Assembly (NCBI GenBank): GCA_022732315.1
Contig: JAIJUV010000156.1
Coordinates: 1-6,009 of the forward strand
Origin: Prevotella sp.
GTDB lineage: Bacteria; Bacteroidota; Bacteroidia; Bacteroidales; Bacteroidaceae
Length of the DNA: 6,009 bases
Direction: 5' to 3'
The notes beneath the pieces are model-generated. The model was not told the origin of the DNA. It searched no databases and worked only from the letters and a program-made list of their open reading frames with translations. Both the position numbers and the translations under genes were made by a program. Position 1 is the first letter of the stretch, and each line of letters opens with the position of its first letter. Below are positions 1 through 5,470 of this stretch, one piece after another.

Positions 1-128
1 CTCGATTTATACGGTTTTCCTTCCTCATTCGGAAAGTCAAACTGCACAAACCAATAGTCGTAGAGCTGCTTTGCCATCGCCTCTAAATTATCATTTATCG
101 GCAAAGGTTTACCCTCTGCCGATAGCAT
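1..128 (-). CDS. hsdS: Type I restriction-modification specificity subunit (HsdS), N-terminal part of a segment starting at the central conserved linker; cut by window edge
   Basis: The minus strand reads 42 codons from ATG at 128 to the window edge. The product contains NLEAMAKQLYDYWFVQFDFP and then NEEGKPYKS (residues 14-42). I recognise this from memory as the conserved helical linker of Bacteroidales HsdS proteins, which normally sits between the first and second target-recognition domains (TRDs). HsdS gives DNA sequence specificity to the HsdMS methylase and HsdRMS nuclease. An in-frame TAG lies about 12 codons upstream of the ATG, so no first TRD can precede it in this frame. The reading frame is therefore a half-S segment, or a 5'-truncated or recombining hsdS allele. 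The ATG lies inside the last codons of the preceding membrane-protein gene (20-nt overlap), and there is no clear Shine-Dalgarno, so translation could be coupled to that gene. Family assignment is firm. Whether the segment is functional cannot be seen, because the TRD lies outside the window. Confidence 0.82.
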   Translation of the reverse strand, partial: MLSAEGKPLPINDNLEAMAKQLYDYWFVQFDFPNEEGKPYKS

Positions 129-543
129 ACAAGAAGGCGATGCCGATAGTGGCAAACCAAACTATAAGCAACATTTTCAACCAAAAGTCAGATAGCCATA
201 CCCCTTCGCCTTGTTTACAAACTTCGCAAATACGCTGCTCATGAGCCTTTATCATGACTAACTGTTCCGCTACGTGTTTCTCCAAAAGCTCCGTTTCTTC
301 TTGAATGTAGCCATTTTTCACAAGGCGAAATTGGTCTATATCAGTTTGCTTGATTGTTAGTTCTACAGGCTGCGAAGTGATGTTCTTTAGTTGCTCTACA
401 ACAGACAATAAGCATTTGTTCAATTGATTTGTTGCTTCTATGAGTTTGGCTATTTTGTCAGTCTCTGTGTTCAGCGTTTCTGTATTGTCAACACTCTGCA
501 TTAGAGTGGAAATGTCAACATTGTCGTTTTTTGAAGTTCTCAT
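109..543 (-). CDS. Mob-operon protein with helical/coiled-coil region and C-terminal transmembrane helix; function unknown
   Basis: This 144-residue protein is not one I can name. Residues 1-60 are polar and rich in N, T, E and Q. Residues 20-55 and about 80-105 look helical and could form coiled coils. C106 and C109 form a single CxxC. Residues 119-142 (WLKMLLIVWFATIGIAFLYA and neighbours) are a clear transmembrane helix ending only a few residues from the C-terminus, so the protein should be tail-anchored with a cytoplasmic N-terminus. It starts 21 bp after the relaxase stop codon and is very probably cotranscribed with it. Small membrane-anchored accessory proteins of mobilization systems (for example MbeB of ColE1-type or MobB of RSF1010-type plasmids) tether or present the relaxosome. 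A similar role here is inference from position and topology, not homology. Its last codons overlap the hsdS segment, so its natural C-terminus may have been altered at that junction. Confidence 0.8.
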   Translation of the reverse strand: MRTSKNDNVDISTLMQSVDNTETLNTETDKIAKLIEATNQLNKCLLSVVEQLKNITSQPVELTIKQTDIDQFRLVKNGYIQEETELLEKHVAEQLVMIKAHEQRICEVCKQGEGVWLSDFWLKMLLIVWFATIGIAFLYAIGRG

Positions 544-564
544 ATCGTAATTTGAATTTGTTGT

Positions 565-1791
565 TCATCGTCTGTTCCCTCTCTTGATAGCAGGACGGCA
601 CATGTGGTTTGCCATTCTTGCGCATCGTCTTGCCCACTCCAAATCATCTTCATCCTTGTCTCTTCCCCAACCATCGGGAGTACTGCCACCACCGCCTGTG
701 GATTCAGACATTTGTGTAGCTGCATCAAGATAGCCAGCGAAAAGAAGAATGGCGGTTTGCTGTAAATCATTAATAGTGGCGAACACATTGTTCTTAGGCA
801 AAGACATATTTTGCATCAGAATATCGTTTGCATTCGATGGAATCTCTATCTCGTAATCACGATAATTCCAGTTGATAGAATGATGTACCAATGGTTGAGG
901 TTGGTACTCGTTGCAGTTTCTGCACCTTGCATTATTTGCAGTTTGCAGTTCTGCGGACGTATTCTTCACTTGGTTTTCTTTATCAGCTTTGTCTTGTTGA
1001 AGAATGTCTTTATGTAAGTCTTTCCATGTCGCTTCTATCTTCGATGGCATAAGGTTTCTGCCTTTACCAAGAGACGAGGATTTGTAAGTGGAGTTACCCC
1101 TCTTTATGGAATACCCACGGACAACATCTTGTGAGTCCTTTTGCAACATCACATCATAATCACTTTGTTTTAGTCGTTCCACATAATCACTCCAATCGAA
1201 CCTATCCATAGAACGGAGAGCGTCCATACAGGCATTCGTTATCTCCTGTTTGTTTTGCATTGAAATGTCGGATACCTGTACCCAGCCTCTGCGTTTGGTG
1301 ATATTATTTGCAGCAGCCATTGCTCTGATATGAATGTTGTGGTCATTGTTGATATTGCCGTCATTGTCTATGCGGTTTGCATCGATGTGGAGATGCAAAA
1401 TACCACTCTTGCTGTCACGATGAAGTGACACTACATATTGACTATGGCAGAGATTGGTGTGCATGTCTTTAGTTCGTTTGGTTCCTTTCGACAAATCAAT
1501 AGAGTCAAACTCACGGATAAAATCGTCTGCAAGTTTTTCCCAATCCGCATTAGTCCAGCCTTTGGTTTCTTCGGCTGTTGGTGACACTTCAATTCTAATC
1601 ATGTTGTTCTTGATTGCCTTTGTATGCTCACCCCAAAACTTTGCTTGGTGCAATAACATTCTTGACCATAAAGACTCCGCAGCCACATTGTCAGGCAACA
1701 GGTGCAACTTGATAATGTCCGCCTGGTCTTTATTCACTACATATCGCATGGAGTTTGCACCATGTGATATTGCTCTTGCCTTTGCTATCAT
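565..1791 (-). CDS. Relaxase / mobilization nuclease
   Basis: This 408-residue protein of the Bacteroidales relaxase (MobA/VirD2-like) family would cleave one strand at oriT and carry the strand into the recipient on a tyrosine. From the chosen start the N-terminus has the family's SHG...RYVVNK block, with Y17 the likely nucleophile. A three-residue-spaced histidine motif HLHIDAN (H133, H135, N139) provides metal binding, preceded by YVVSLHRDSKSG (119-130). GWT..DW..LADDFI.EFDSIDLSK (79-102) is also typical. The C-terminal third is hydrophilic and ends in an acidic EDDLEWARRCARMA segment. I chose ATG 1791 over ATG 1872, because the family usually begins MIAKA.AISHG and the upstream start would overlap mobC by 67 nt; with 1791 the gap to mobC is 14 bp. 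Residues around 290-300 (ARCRNCNEYQ) are encoded by a TGCA-rich repeat that recurs inverted at 3441-3472. Catalytic residues appear intact. Confidence 0.92.
   Translation of the reverse strand: MIAKARAISHGANSMRYVVNKDQADIIKLHLLPDNVAAESLWSRMLLHQAKFWGEHTKAIKNNMIRIEVSPTAEETKGWTNADWEKLADDFIREFDSIDLSKGTKRTKDMHTNLCHSQYVVSLHRDSKSGILHLHIDANRIDNDGNINNDHNIHIRAMAAANNITKRRGWVQVSDISMQNKQEITNACMDALRSMDRFDWSDYVERLKQSDYDVMLQKDSQDVVRGYSIKRGNSTYKSSSLGKGRNLMPSKIEATWKDLHKDILQQDKADKENQVKNTSAELQTANNARCRNCNEYQPQPLVHHSINWNYRDYEIEIPSNANDILMQNMSLPKNNVFATINDLQQTAILLFAGYLDAATQMSESTGGGGSTPDGWGRDKDEDDLEWARRCARMANHMCRPAIKRGNRR
921..952 (+). repeat. 32-bp repeat copy within the relaxase gene; inverted partner at 3441-3472
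   Basis: The plus-strand sequence from TGCACCTTGCA to TTTGCAGTTCT matches the minus strand of 3472-3441 at 29 of 32 positions without gaps; the mismatches are all at repeat positions 12, 14 and 15. It lies in the coding sequence for the relaxase C-terminal region (…LQTANNARCRNC…). The two copies are inverted relative to each other, and since both lie in genes or operons read from the minus strand, their transcripts would be complementary here. The function is unknown. Confidence 0.8.
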
Positions 1792-1805
1792 ATCATTCTC
1801 AATTT

Positions 1806-2174
1806 TTATAATGTCAGATAATCTTTGATGTCGCCCCAACGAGTTATAAGTGGAACGGCTGCTTTCATCCATTCTTCAACAAACTTGGTGTTGTGGAAAT
1901 ATAGACCTCGCTTGTCGCTCTGTATACTCTTGACTGCACTGACAATTCTAATCAAGTCGCCACGTGCATCAGCCAAACTACATAAGGCTTCAATCTCTCG
2001 GTCGGTCAGTCTTTGTTTGGGATGTTGTCCCAATACACACTTGCGCACATAATTACTGACAGTCAAGCCACAGGTATTGGCAAGTTCTGCCACTCGGTTG
2101 TATTCGTCAGAAGTTACTCTGACCTCCAAACGCTCCGTGCGCTTGGGTGTTGTATTATTCTTTGTTGTTGCCAT
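1806..2174 (-). CDS. mobC: MobC-type relaxosome accessory protein (ribbon-helix-helix)
   Basis: This 122-residue DNA-binding protein is expected to bind oriT and help the relaxase nick it. Residues 14-50 (TERLEVRVTSDEYNRVAELA…LTVSNYVRKCVLG) form a ribbon-helix-helix: a short beta strand, then two helices. Residues 56-84 (RLTDREIEAL…RGDLIRIVSAVKSI) match the C-terminal region of the MobC family of Bacteroidales elements. ATG 2174 gives the usual basic leader MATTKNNTTPKRTERLEV. The same frame extends to an ATG at 2327, but the extra 51 residues have no family-like content and would read through the candidate oriT. The gene ends 14 bp before the relaxase start, so the two form one mob operon. 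MobC proteins often autoregulate by binding the adjacent oriT. That would fit the structured DNA immediately upstream but is not demonstrated. Confidence 0.9.
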   Translation of the reverse strand: MATTKNNTTPKRTERLEVRVTSDEYNRVAELANTCGLTVSNYVRKCVLGQHPKQRLTDREIEALCSLADARGDLIRIVSAVKSIQSDKRGLYFHNTKFVEEWMKAAVPLITRWGDIKDYLTL

Positions 2175-2373
2175 AATATGGTGTTTATAATTGTTGATAT
2201 TAGGGAATAGAAAAGGCATCGGTGCGAGCTTGCGAGTACTGCAAGAAGCCACTGCCGTATGAATAAGCCTCGCTGATTTGTACGACATTGGCATTTCTTG
2301 CAACGCTACCAATAAACTTTCTGACACAGCTTCATCTTTTCCTTCCCTTTATTCGTTATCGTTTCAAGTCACA
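2175..2373. other. Non-coding region upstream of mobC; candidate oriT
   Basis: This 199-bp gap separates the primase-type gene from mobC and is the only sizeable non-coding stretch next to the mob genes, which is where mobilizable elements usually place oriT. It contains CTTGC (2229-2233) and GCAAG (2241-2245) around a 7-nt loop. It also contains a longer imperfect inverted repeat, GCAAGAAGCCA (2241-2251) against TGGCATTTCTTGC (2289-2301), with a 2-nt bulge. The two hairpins share the arm 2241-2245 and so exclude each other. I cannot assign a nick site by eye. No convincing intrinsic terminator for the upstream operon is visible, so mobC may be transcribed by readthrough or from a promoter I could not recognise. 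Confidence 0.45.
2229..2301. repeat. Two overlapping, mutually exclusive inverted repeats in the candidate oriT
   Basis: Arm 2241-2245 (GCAAG) can pair with CTTGC at 2229-2233 (loop 7 nt). As part of GCAAGAA-GCCA (2241-2251) it can instead pair with 2289-2301 (TGGC-AT-TTCTTGC), with a loop of about 37 nt. Such hairpins are typical relaxase or MobC recognition structures, but a purely regulatory role is equally possible. Confidence 0.5.
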
Positions 2374-3411
2374 TTATTGCATAGGCTTGCTTTCAGCGTT
2401 GTAAAAACCGACCAACTCCAATTGTAATCGTTCTATCAATGTGCCAATGCAAGGATTGCGTTTTATCATTCGCTGAAGTGCCATTACTGGTGTTTCTGTC
2501 ATGAGCAGGAAATCGGCAATATCCAATCCTTTTTTGCGTTGTTCTTCGGTAGCCACAAGTTCCAAGTATTCACTTATAATGACCTTGCTACATACGGCTG
2601 AAAGCATTGGTATTTTGGCTTTCCATGCCTCAAATGCGCCCAAGTCAGGACACAACATAACAGAGCGGTTCTTCAACACCCTTATGCTTTCTTCCCTAAA
2701 ACAGCCATGTATGCCACCTGTTGCCAACCATATAAAATCGGGCATGAAGTGAGAGGCTATTAAGGCAGACTTTTCACTCTCTACTATTGCAACTGGTTTG
2801 GATGGATATTGTGATAAAAGATGTTCGCCAAACAAACATTGCTTCATGTTGAAGTTTTGTAAATGTAGTTCACTATGCACCCAACAGACAAAACTGTGAG
2901 GTTCTTTTACCCTATGCCCATCAGACGAATTGTAGAGCATTATCTTACCAGACCTCACTCGACCGTGCCAGTCTATTTGCCAGTATACAGTAGCACCGCT
3001 CCACTTCTTTGATGTGCCAACCTTGTATAGTCGGAAAATACGATCAGTTTTCTCTTTACCAATGATACCAGTCAAGAAAACGAACAGAGGATTTATGCTA
3101 TAATTGGATATAGTCCGTTCCATCAACTCATTATCAATATAAGAGGTCGGTTGCTCTTGTTGCACTACCTTTGTTATACGGTTTCCCCGATCCATGTTTT
3201 CAACAGACATGGGATTATCCTTGAAGTAGTCAGACGGCTTGTAATGATATTGGCATGAATGTTCATGGTCACATCTACCCACATAGCCGGGAAAGTGTAT
3301 CTTGCCTTCTGTGTCAATGTACCTGACAAAACAACGCTTCTTGCCACAGTTGGGGCAAGTAATCTTGTTGCCACGTTTGTATTTTTGCAGTACAAATCTA
3401 TACTCTGCCAT
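2374..3411 (-). CDS. Zinc-finger/Toprim-like primase-type protein (DUF6371-like)
   Basis: This 345-residue protein probably takes part in DNA replication or re-priming of the element. The N-terminus has a zinc-binding region: CPNC at 19-22 with a further C27, then CDHEHSC at 47-53, resembling the zinc ribbon of DnaG-type primases. A Toprim-like core follows: PVAIVESEKSALIAS (206-220) with E211 in the position of the catalytic glutamate, LATGG (229-233), then LCPDLGAFEAW (253-263) with D256, and GLDIADFL (295-302). The DxD pair of classical Toprim domains is not obvious, as expected for this divergent family. I chose ATG 3411 (MAEYRFVLQKYKRG…), which is how such proteins usually begin; an in-frame ATG at 3450 would lie inside the ACTGCAA repeats. 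DUF6371 is my recollection of the family and was not searched. It sits 73 bp downstream of the DUF3987 gene, a pairing common in Bacteroidales mobilizable elements. Confidence 0.82.
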   Translation of the reverse strand: MAEYRFVLQKYKRGNKITCPNCGKKRCFVRYIDTEGKIHFPGYVGRCDHEHSCQYHYKPSDYFKDNPMSVENMDRGNRITKVVQQEQPTSYIDNELMERTISNYSINPLFVFLTGIIGKEKTDRIFRLYKVGTSKKWSGATVYWQIDWHGRVRSGKIMLYNSSDGHRVKEPHSFVCWVHSELHLQNFNMKQCLFGEHLLSQYPSKPVAIVESEKSALIASHFMPDFIWLATGGIHGCFREESIRVLKNRSVMLCPDLGAFEAWKAKIPMLSAVCSKVIISEYLELVATEEQRKKGLDIADFLLMTETPVMALQRMIKRNPCIGTLIERLQLELVGFYNAESKPMQ

Positions 3412-3440
3412 AATAATTGCTTTCAGTGGAACATGAAAGA

Positions 3441-3472
3441 AGAACTGCAAACTGCAATAACTGCAAGGTGCA
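3441..3472 (-). repeat. 32-bp repeat copy in the DUF3987/primase gap; inverted partner at 921-952
   Basis: Read on the minus strand, this stretch is the second copy of the repeat found within the relaxase gene (29 of 32 identical, ungapped). It contains the tandem ACTGCAA units and one arm of the 11-bp hairpin described at 3449-3496. Unlike its partner it lies in non-coding DNA. Confidence 0.8.
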
Positions 3473-3473
3473 A
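3444..3473 (+). repeat. ACTGCAA tandem repeats (iteron-like)
   Basis: On the plus strand ACTGCAA occurs at 3444-3450, 3451-3457 and 3460-3466, followed by a degenerate GGTGCAA at 3467-3473. The array fills much of the 73-bp gap between the DUF3987 ATPase and the primase-type gene. Short tandem repeats next to replication genes can bind an initiator, but with three clear units this is only a suggestion. They may instead shape translation of the downstream gene. Confidence 0.6.
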
Positions 3474-3496
3474 AGCAAATACCACTATTGCAGTTT
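3449..3496. repeat. Perfect 11-bp inverted repeat spanning the DUF3987 stop codon
   Basis: AAACTGCAATA (3449-3459) and TATTGCAGTTT (3486-3496) are perfect inverted copies 26 nt apart. One arm covers the last codons and part of the stop codon of the DUF3987 gene, and the other lies 38 nt upstream of the primase-type start. No T-run follows on the minus strand, so it is not a standard intrinsic terminator. An mRNA processing or stability hairpin, or a protein-binding site, fits better. Confidence 0.6.
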
Positions 3497-4858
3497 CTCG
3501 TATTCTCCTCGTTTTACTTTCTTGATTATATTGTCGCTTGCAAGACCGACTAAGGCATACATAACCGACCTTTCCGACAAGCCGACTTCCTTTCCTGCTT
3601 GAATGGCATCAGCAGTTGTGAATGTCTTACCCACATTGTTGAGAAATTCTTTCTTCTGTGGCTCAATGCCATCCATCACCATGAACTTTTGAATGGCAGT
3701 ATAACAGTTCTCAAAATAATCACTCAACCGAATGGCTGCTTTGGTGGAGTCTATGTCAACATAGTCCTTATGAACCTCACCACAAGCCCATCGCAAGATT
3801 TGAACAACCAATGCAAGTCGTGCTGCCAACATCGGTGTCTTCAAAATGCGACTATCTACCAGTGCGTCATCCTTTATCTTGTTGACTACTCCGATTGCCG
3901 CATTGCGCCATGCTGTAAAGTAATCGCTGGCTTCTTTTGAGAATTTCAATACATTCTGTACTGCATCATCATCTTCATTGAGAGAATAAGGCAAAGCCAA
4001 TATCTTGTCTATAACACTCTTCCACATTGTAGCATAGTTGTCAAAAGAGGAGAAACCTGACGGTTCGTCATCCGCCCAATCTGCGATTTTCTGCGAAGTA
4101 GGATAGACAAACAAGAAGCGGTCTAAGAAACCGTTGGCTTTATAACCTTTTTCTATCAGTTCATGCATTCGTATGGTCTGCATGGTGCCTACAATGTTTA
4201 TAAACGGATTTTCTATGTGAATGGGAACTGGCATACTGCAACGTGACACATCCAATGCCTTACCACTGAACGCTGTCAGAAGTTGTTCTATCAACTGTCC
4301 TTTGCTGTATTGGTTTACGGCATTGAACATCCCCATAATTTCATCCACATACAATACTACTCCACGTTTGTTGTCATCATGCGCACGAATCAAGGCTTCT
4401 GGTGTGAAGTCGGATATAATGGTTCTACGCAATATCGGCTTGGGTGGAAGTGTTACACTATCTTCCTTCTTACCTCGTTGTCGTTCCAGAGCCTCATTGT
4501 AGTGCTCCATTTCTTCCTTGAACTTACGGATAGTCTTTGCATCGTGCTTGCGGATTGGGCGAAAGGCAAAGTCAAGAGGCGGAGTCTTGCCCATGCCTGG
4601 TCTCCCAACCAATATCATATACATGGCTGCATTGCTTATCCAACCGCCACGAATGCAAATATTCACAGCATTGCCAATAGCCGTTGAAGCGGCAACCAAC
4701 AATGAGGCAAGGGTATATTCTATTGAGTAGTTTTCTTGACGAGCCAATGCGAGAACCATATCCTGTAACTTTGCAGGAAGTGCATCCAGTGGTATCTTGT
4801 TCTCATAGACACCTTCAAACTCCATTCTTAAACTGTTGCATAATTCAAGTGCATCCAT
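3485..4858 (-). CDS. DUF3987 P-loop ATPase, putative replicative helicase-like protein
   Basis: This 457-residue protein has an N-terminal helical region (1-65), then a Walker A motif GRPGMGKT at 85-92, a Walker B strand VVLYVDE at 167-173, and a sensor-like strand FINIVGTMQ around 219-227. This order matches the DUF3987 family (family recalled, not searched). The C-terminal 50 residues (FTTADAIQAGKEVGLSERSVMYALVGLASDNIIKKVKRG) read as a winged helix-turn-helix that could bind DNA. DUF3987 proteins are common in Bacteroidales mobile elements beside primase-like genes and are presumed to unwind or load onto DNA during element replication; the activity here is inferred. The length looks complete. 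Its ATG (4858-4856) shares one base with the TAA of the upstream HTH gene (TAATG), a strong sign of coupled translation. The gene ends at TAG inside an 11-bp inverted repeat. Confidence 0.9.
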   Translation of the reverse strand: MDALELCNSLRMEFEGVYENKIPLDALPAKLQDMVLALARQENYSIEYTLASLLVAASTAIGNAVNICIRGGWISNAAMYMILVGRPGMGKTPPLDFAFRPIRKHDAKTIRKFKEEMEHYNEALERQRGKKEDSVTLPPKPILRRTIISDFTPEALIRAHDDNKRGVVLYVDEIMGMFNAVNQYSKGQLIEQLLTAFSGKALDVSRCSMPVPIHIENPFINIVGTMQTIRMHELIEKGYKANGFLDRFLFVYPTSQKIADWADDEPSGFSSFDNYATMWKSVIDKILALPYSLNEDDDAVQNVLKFSKEASDYFTAWRNAAIGVVNKIKDDALVDSRILKTPMLAARLALVVQILRWACGEVHKDYVDIDSTKAAIRLSDYFENCYTAIQKFMVMDGIEPQKKEFLNNVGKTFTTADAIQAGKEVGLSERSVMYALVGLASDNIIKKVKRGEYEKLQ

Positions 4859-5217
4859 TAGAATCTGTGGTTACGTTTTGATTTGAGGAACAGGGTCGCT
4901 TCCGCCTCCAATTCCTTTTGCGACTTTATCTTGCCATCATGCAGCCATGTATCAATCTCTGATTTGAGAAACATGATGCGTTTACCTCGTTTGTGAAAAG
5001 GTATCTGGTGGCAACTCGTCCAACCATAAACAGTTTGCTCGGCAGGATGGTTTGGAAGATACTCACACAGCTCTTTCAAGTTCATCCACTGATCCGTCTG
5101 CGGTTGTACGCTTTGGTTATTGATGCTGTCAACCTTTGATGTAAGCTCATTCAACTTATCCATCATCCATGTCATTGCCTTGGGCAAATCCTCAAATGTA
5201 ATGTTCTTTTCTGTCAT
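4858..5217 (-). CDS. Small helix-turn-helix protein, excisionase/MerR-like (HTH_17 type)
   Basis: This 119-residue protein has a helical, heptad-like N-terminus (residues 10-33, PKAMTWMMDKLNELTSKVDS), then a winged helix-turn-helix at about 44-94: WMNLKELCEYLPNHPAEQTVYGWTSCHQIPFHKRGKRIMFLKSEIDTWL, with an IPFHKRGKR wing. The tail is basic and charged. The pattern is that of HTH_17 excisionase-family DNA-binding proteins. In integrative elements these act as recombination directionality factors or as regulators of the replication/mobilization operon. I chose ATG 5217 (MTEKNITFEDLP…). The frame continues to an ATG at 5310, but the extra residues look like untranslated AT-rich leader. The gene heads the apparent operon, is coupled to DUF3987 through TAATG, and faces a repeat-rich upstream region that may contain its own binding sites. 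Excision versus regulatory role cannot be told apart from sequence. Confidence 0.85.
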   Translation of the reverse strand: MTEKNITFEDLPKAMTWMMDKLNELTSKVDSINNQSVQPQTDQWMNLKELCEYLPNHPAEQTVYGWTSCHQIPFHKRGKRIMFLKSEIDTWLHDGKIKSQKELEAEATLFLKSKRNHRF

Positions 5218-5270
5218 ATCGTTCGTTGATTTTATTGTTCGATTTGAGTGCAAAATAACATGGATTTTGA

Positions 5271-5288
5271 ATGCTGATTTTATGCTGA
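5271..5288 (+). repeat. Phased direct repeat ATGCTGA x2 upstream of the HTH gene
   Basis: ATGCTGA occurs at 5271-5277 and 5282-5288, 11 bp apart, i.e. one helical turn and on the same DNA face, 54-71 bp upstream of the HTH start codon. The position suits an operator for autoregulation. The unit is short, so chance cannot be excluded. Confidence 0.4.
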
Positions 5289-5341
5289 CAAACATCACAT
5301 AAACAATCATTATAGAAACATAGTTGTCATATATAAAAGTT

Positions 5342-5379
5342 ATTGATAATCAATGTAGATAATGATAACTATCATTATC
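5342..5379. repeat. Two adjacent AT-rich palindromes
   Basis: ATTGAT-A-ATCAAT (5342-5354) is followed three bases later by GATAATGATA (5358-5367) and TATCATTATC (5370-5379) around a 2-nt centre. Both have perfect arms. They lie 125-162 bp upstream of the HTH start. Dyad symmetry of this kind usually marks binding sites for dimeric regulators; an origin or recombination function is also possible. Confidence 0.65.
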
Positions 5380-5401
5380 ATTTTGTTTCGGTTATGCAGT
5401 A

Positions 5402-5434
5402 TGTCATAGGTATATCATAAGGCAATCATAAGAG
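5402..5434 (+). repeat. Three 11-bp direct repeats with core TCATA(A/G)G
   Basis: The core TCATA begins at 5404, 5415 and 5426, giving three consecutive 11-bp units (5402-5412, 5413-5423, 5424-5434). The sequence following each core is GG, AGG or AGA. Units spaced by one helical turn are typical of cooperative binding by excisionase-like factors or of iterons. The neighbouring HTH protein is an obvious candidate ligand, which is inference. Confidence 0.6.
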
Positions 5435-5470
5435 ATAGTCGTATTGTGTTCTTATTGGTCTTCGGGTATA

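Noticed and set aside
1792..1872. Upstream relaxase start at ATG 1872
   Set aside because: It would overlap mobC by 67 nt and add 27 residues before the conserved MIAKA.AISHG beginning; ATG 1791 is preferred.
2175..2327. N-terminal extension of MobC from ATG 2327
   Set aside because: The added 51 residues show no family features and read through the inverted repeats of the candidate oriT. ATG 2174 gives the expected MobC-like leader.
2330..2373. Terminator after the primase-type gene
   Set aside because: The minus strand after the stop is purine-rich with no stable stem followed by a T-run.
3441..3496. CRISPR-like array
   Set aside because: Units are only 7 bp and nearly adjacent, with no spacers of uniform length and no cas genes.
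3599..3940. Plus-strand open frame opposite the DUF3987 gene (and similar ones at 1454-1828, 4221-4502, 4283-4687)
   Set aside because: These lie wholly antisense to strongly supported genes, with compositions typical of complementary-strand shadows and no motifs.
5218..5310. Upstream start of the HTH protein at ATG 5310
   Set aside because: The extra 31 residues are encoded by AT-rich leader containing the phased ATGCTGA pair and have no domain content.
5281..5340. Promoter for the HTH operon (TATGTTTC or GATGTTTG boxes)
   Set aside because: Each match to the Bacteroidetes -7 box has a mismatch, and no TTTG lies at the required distance; not strong enough to list as a feature.
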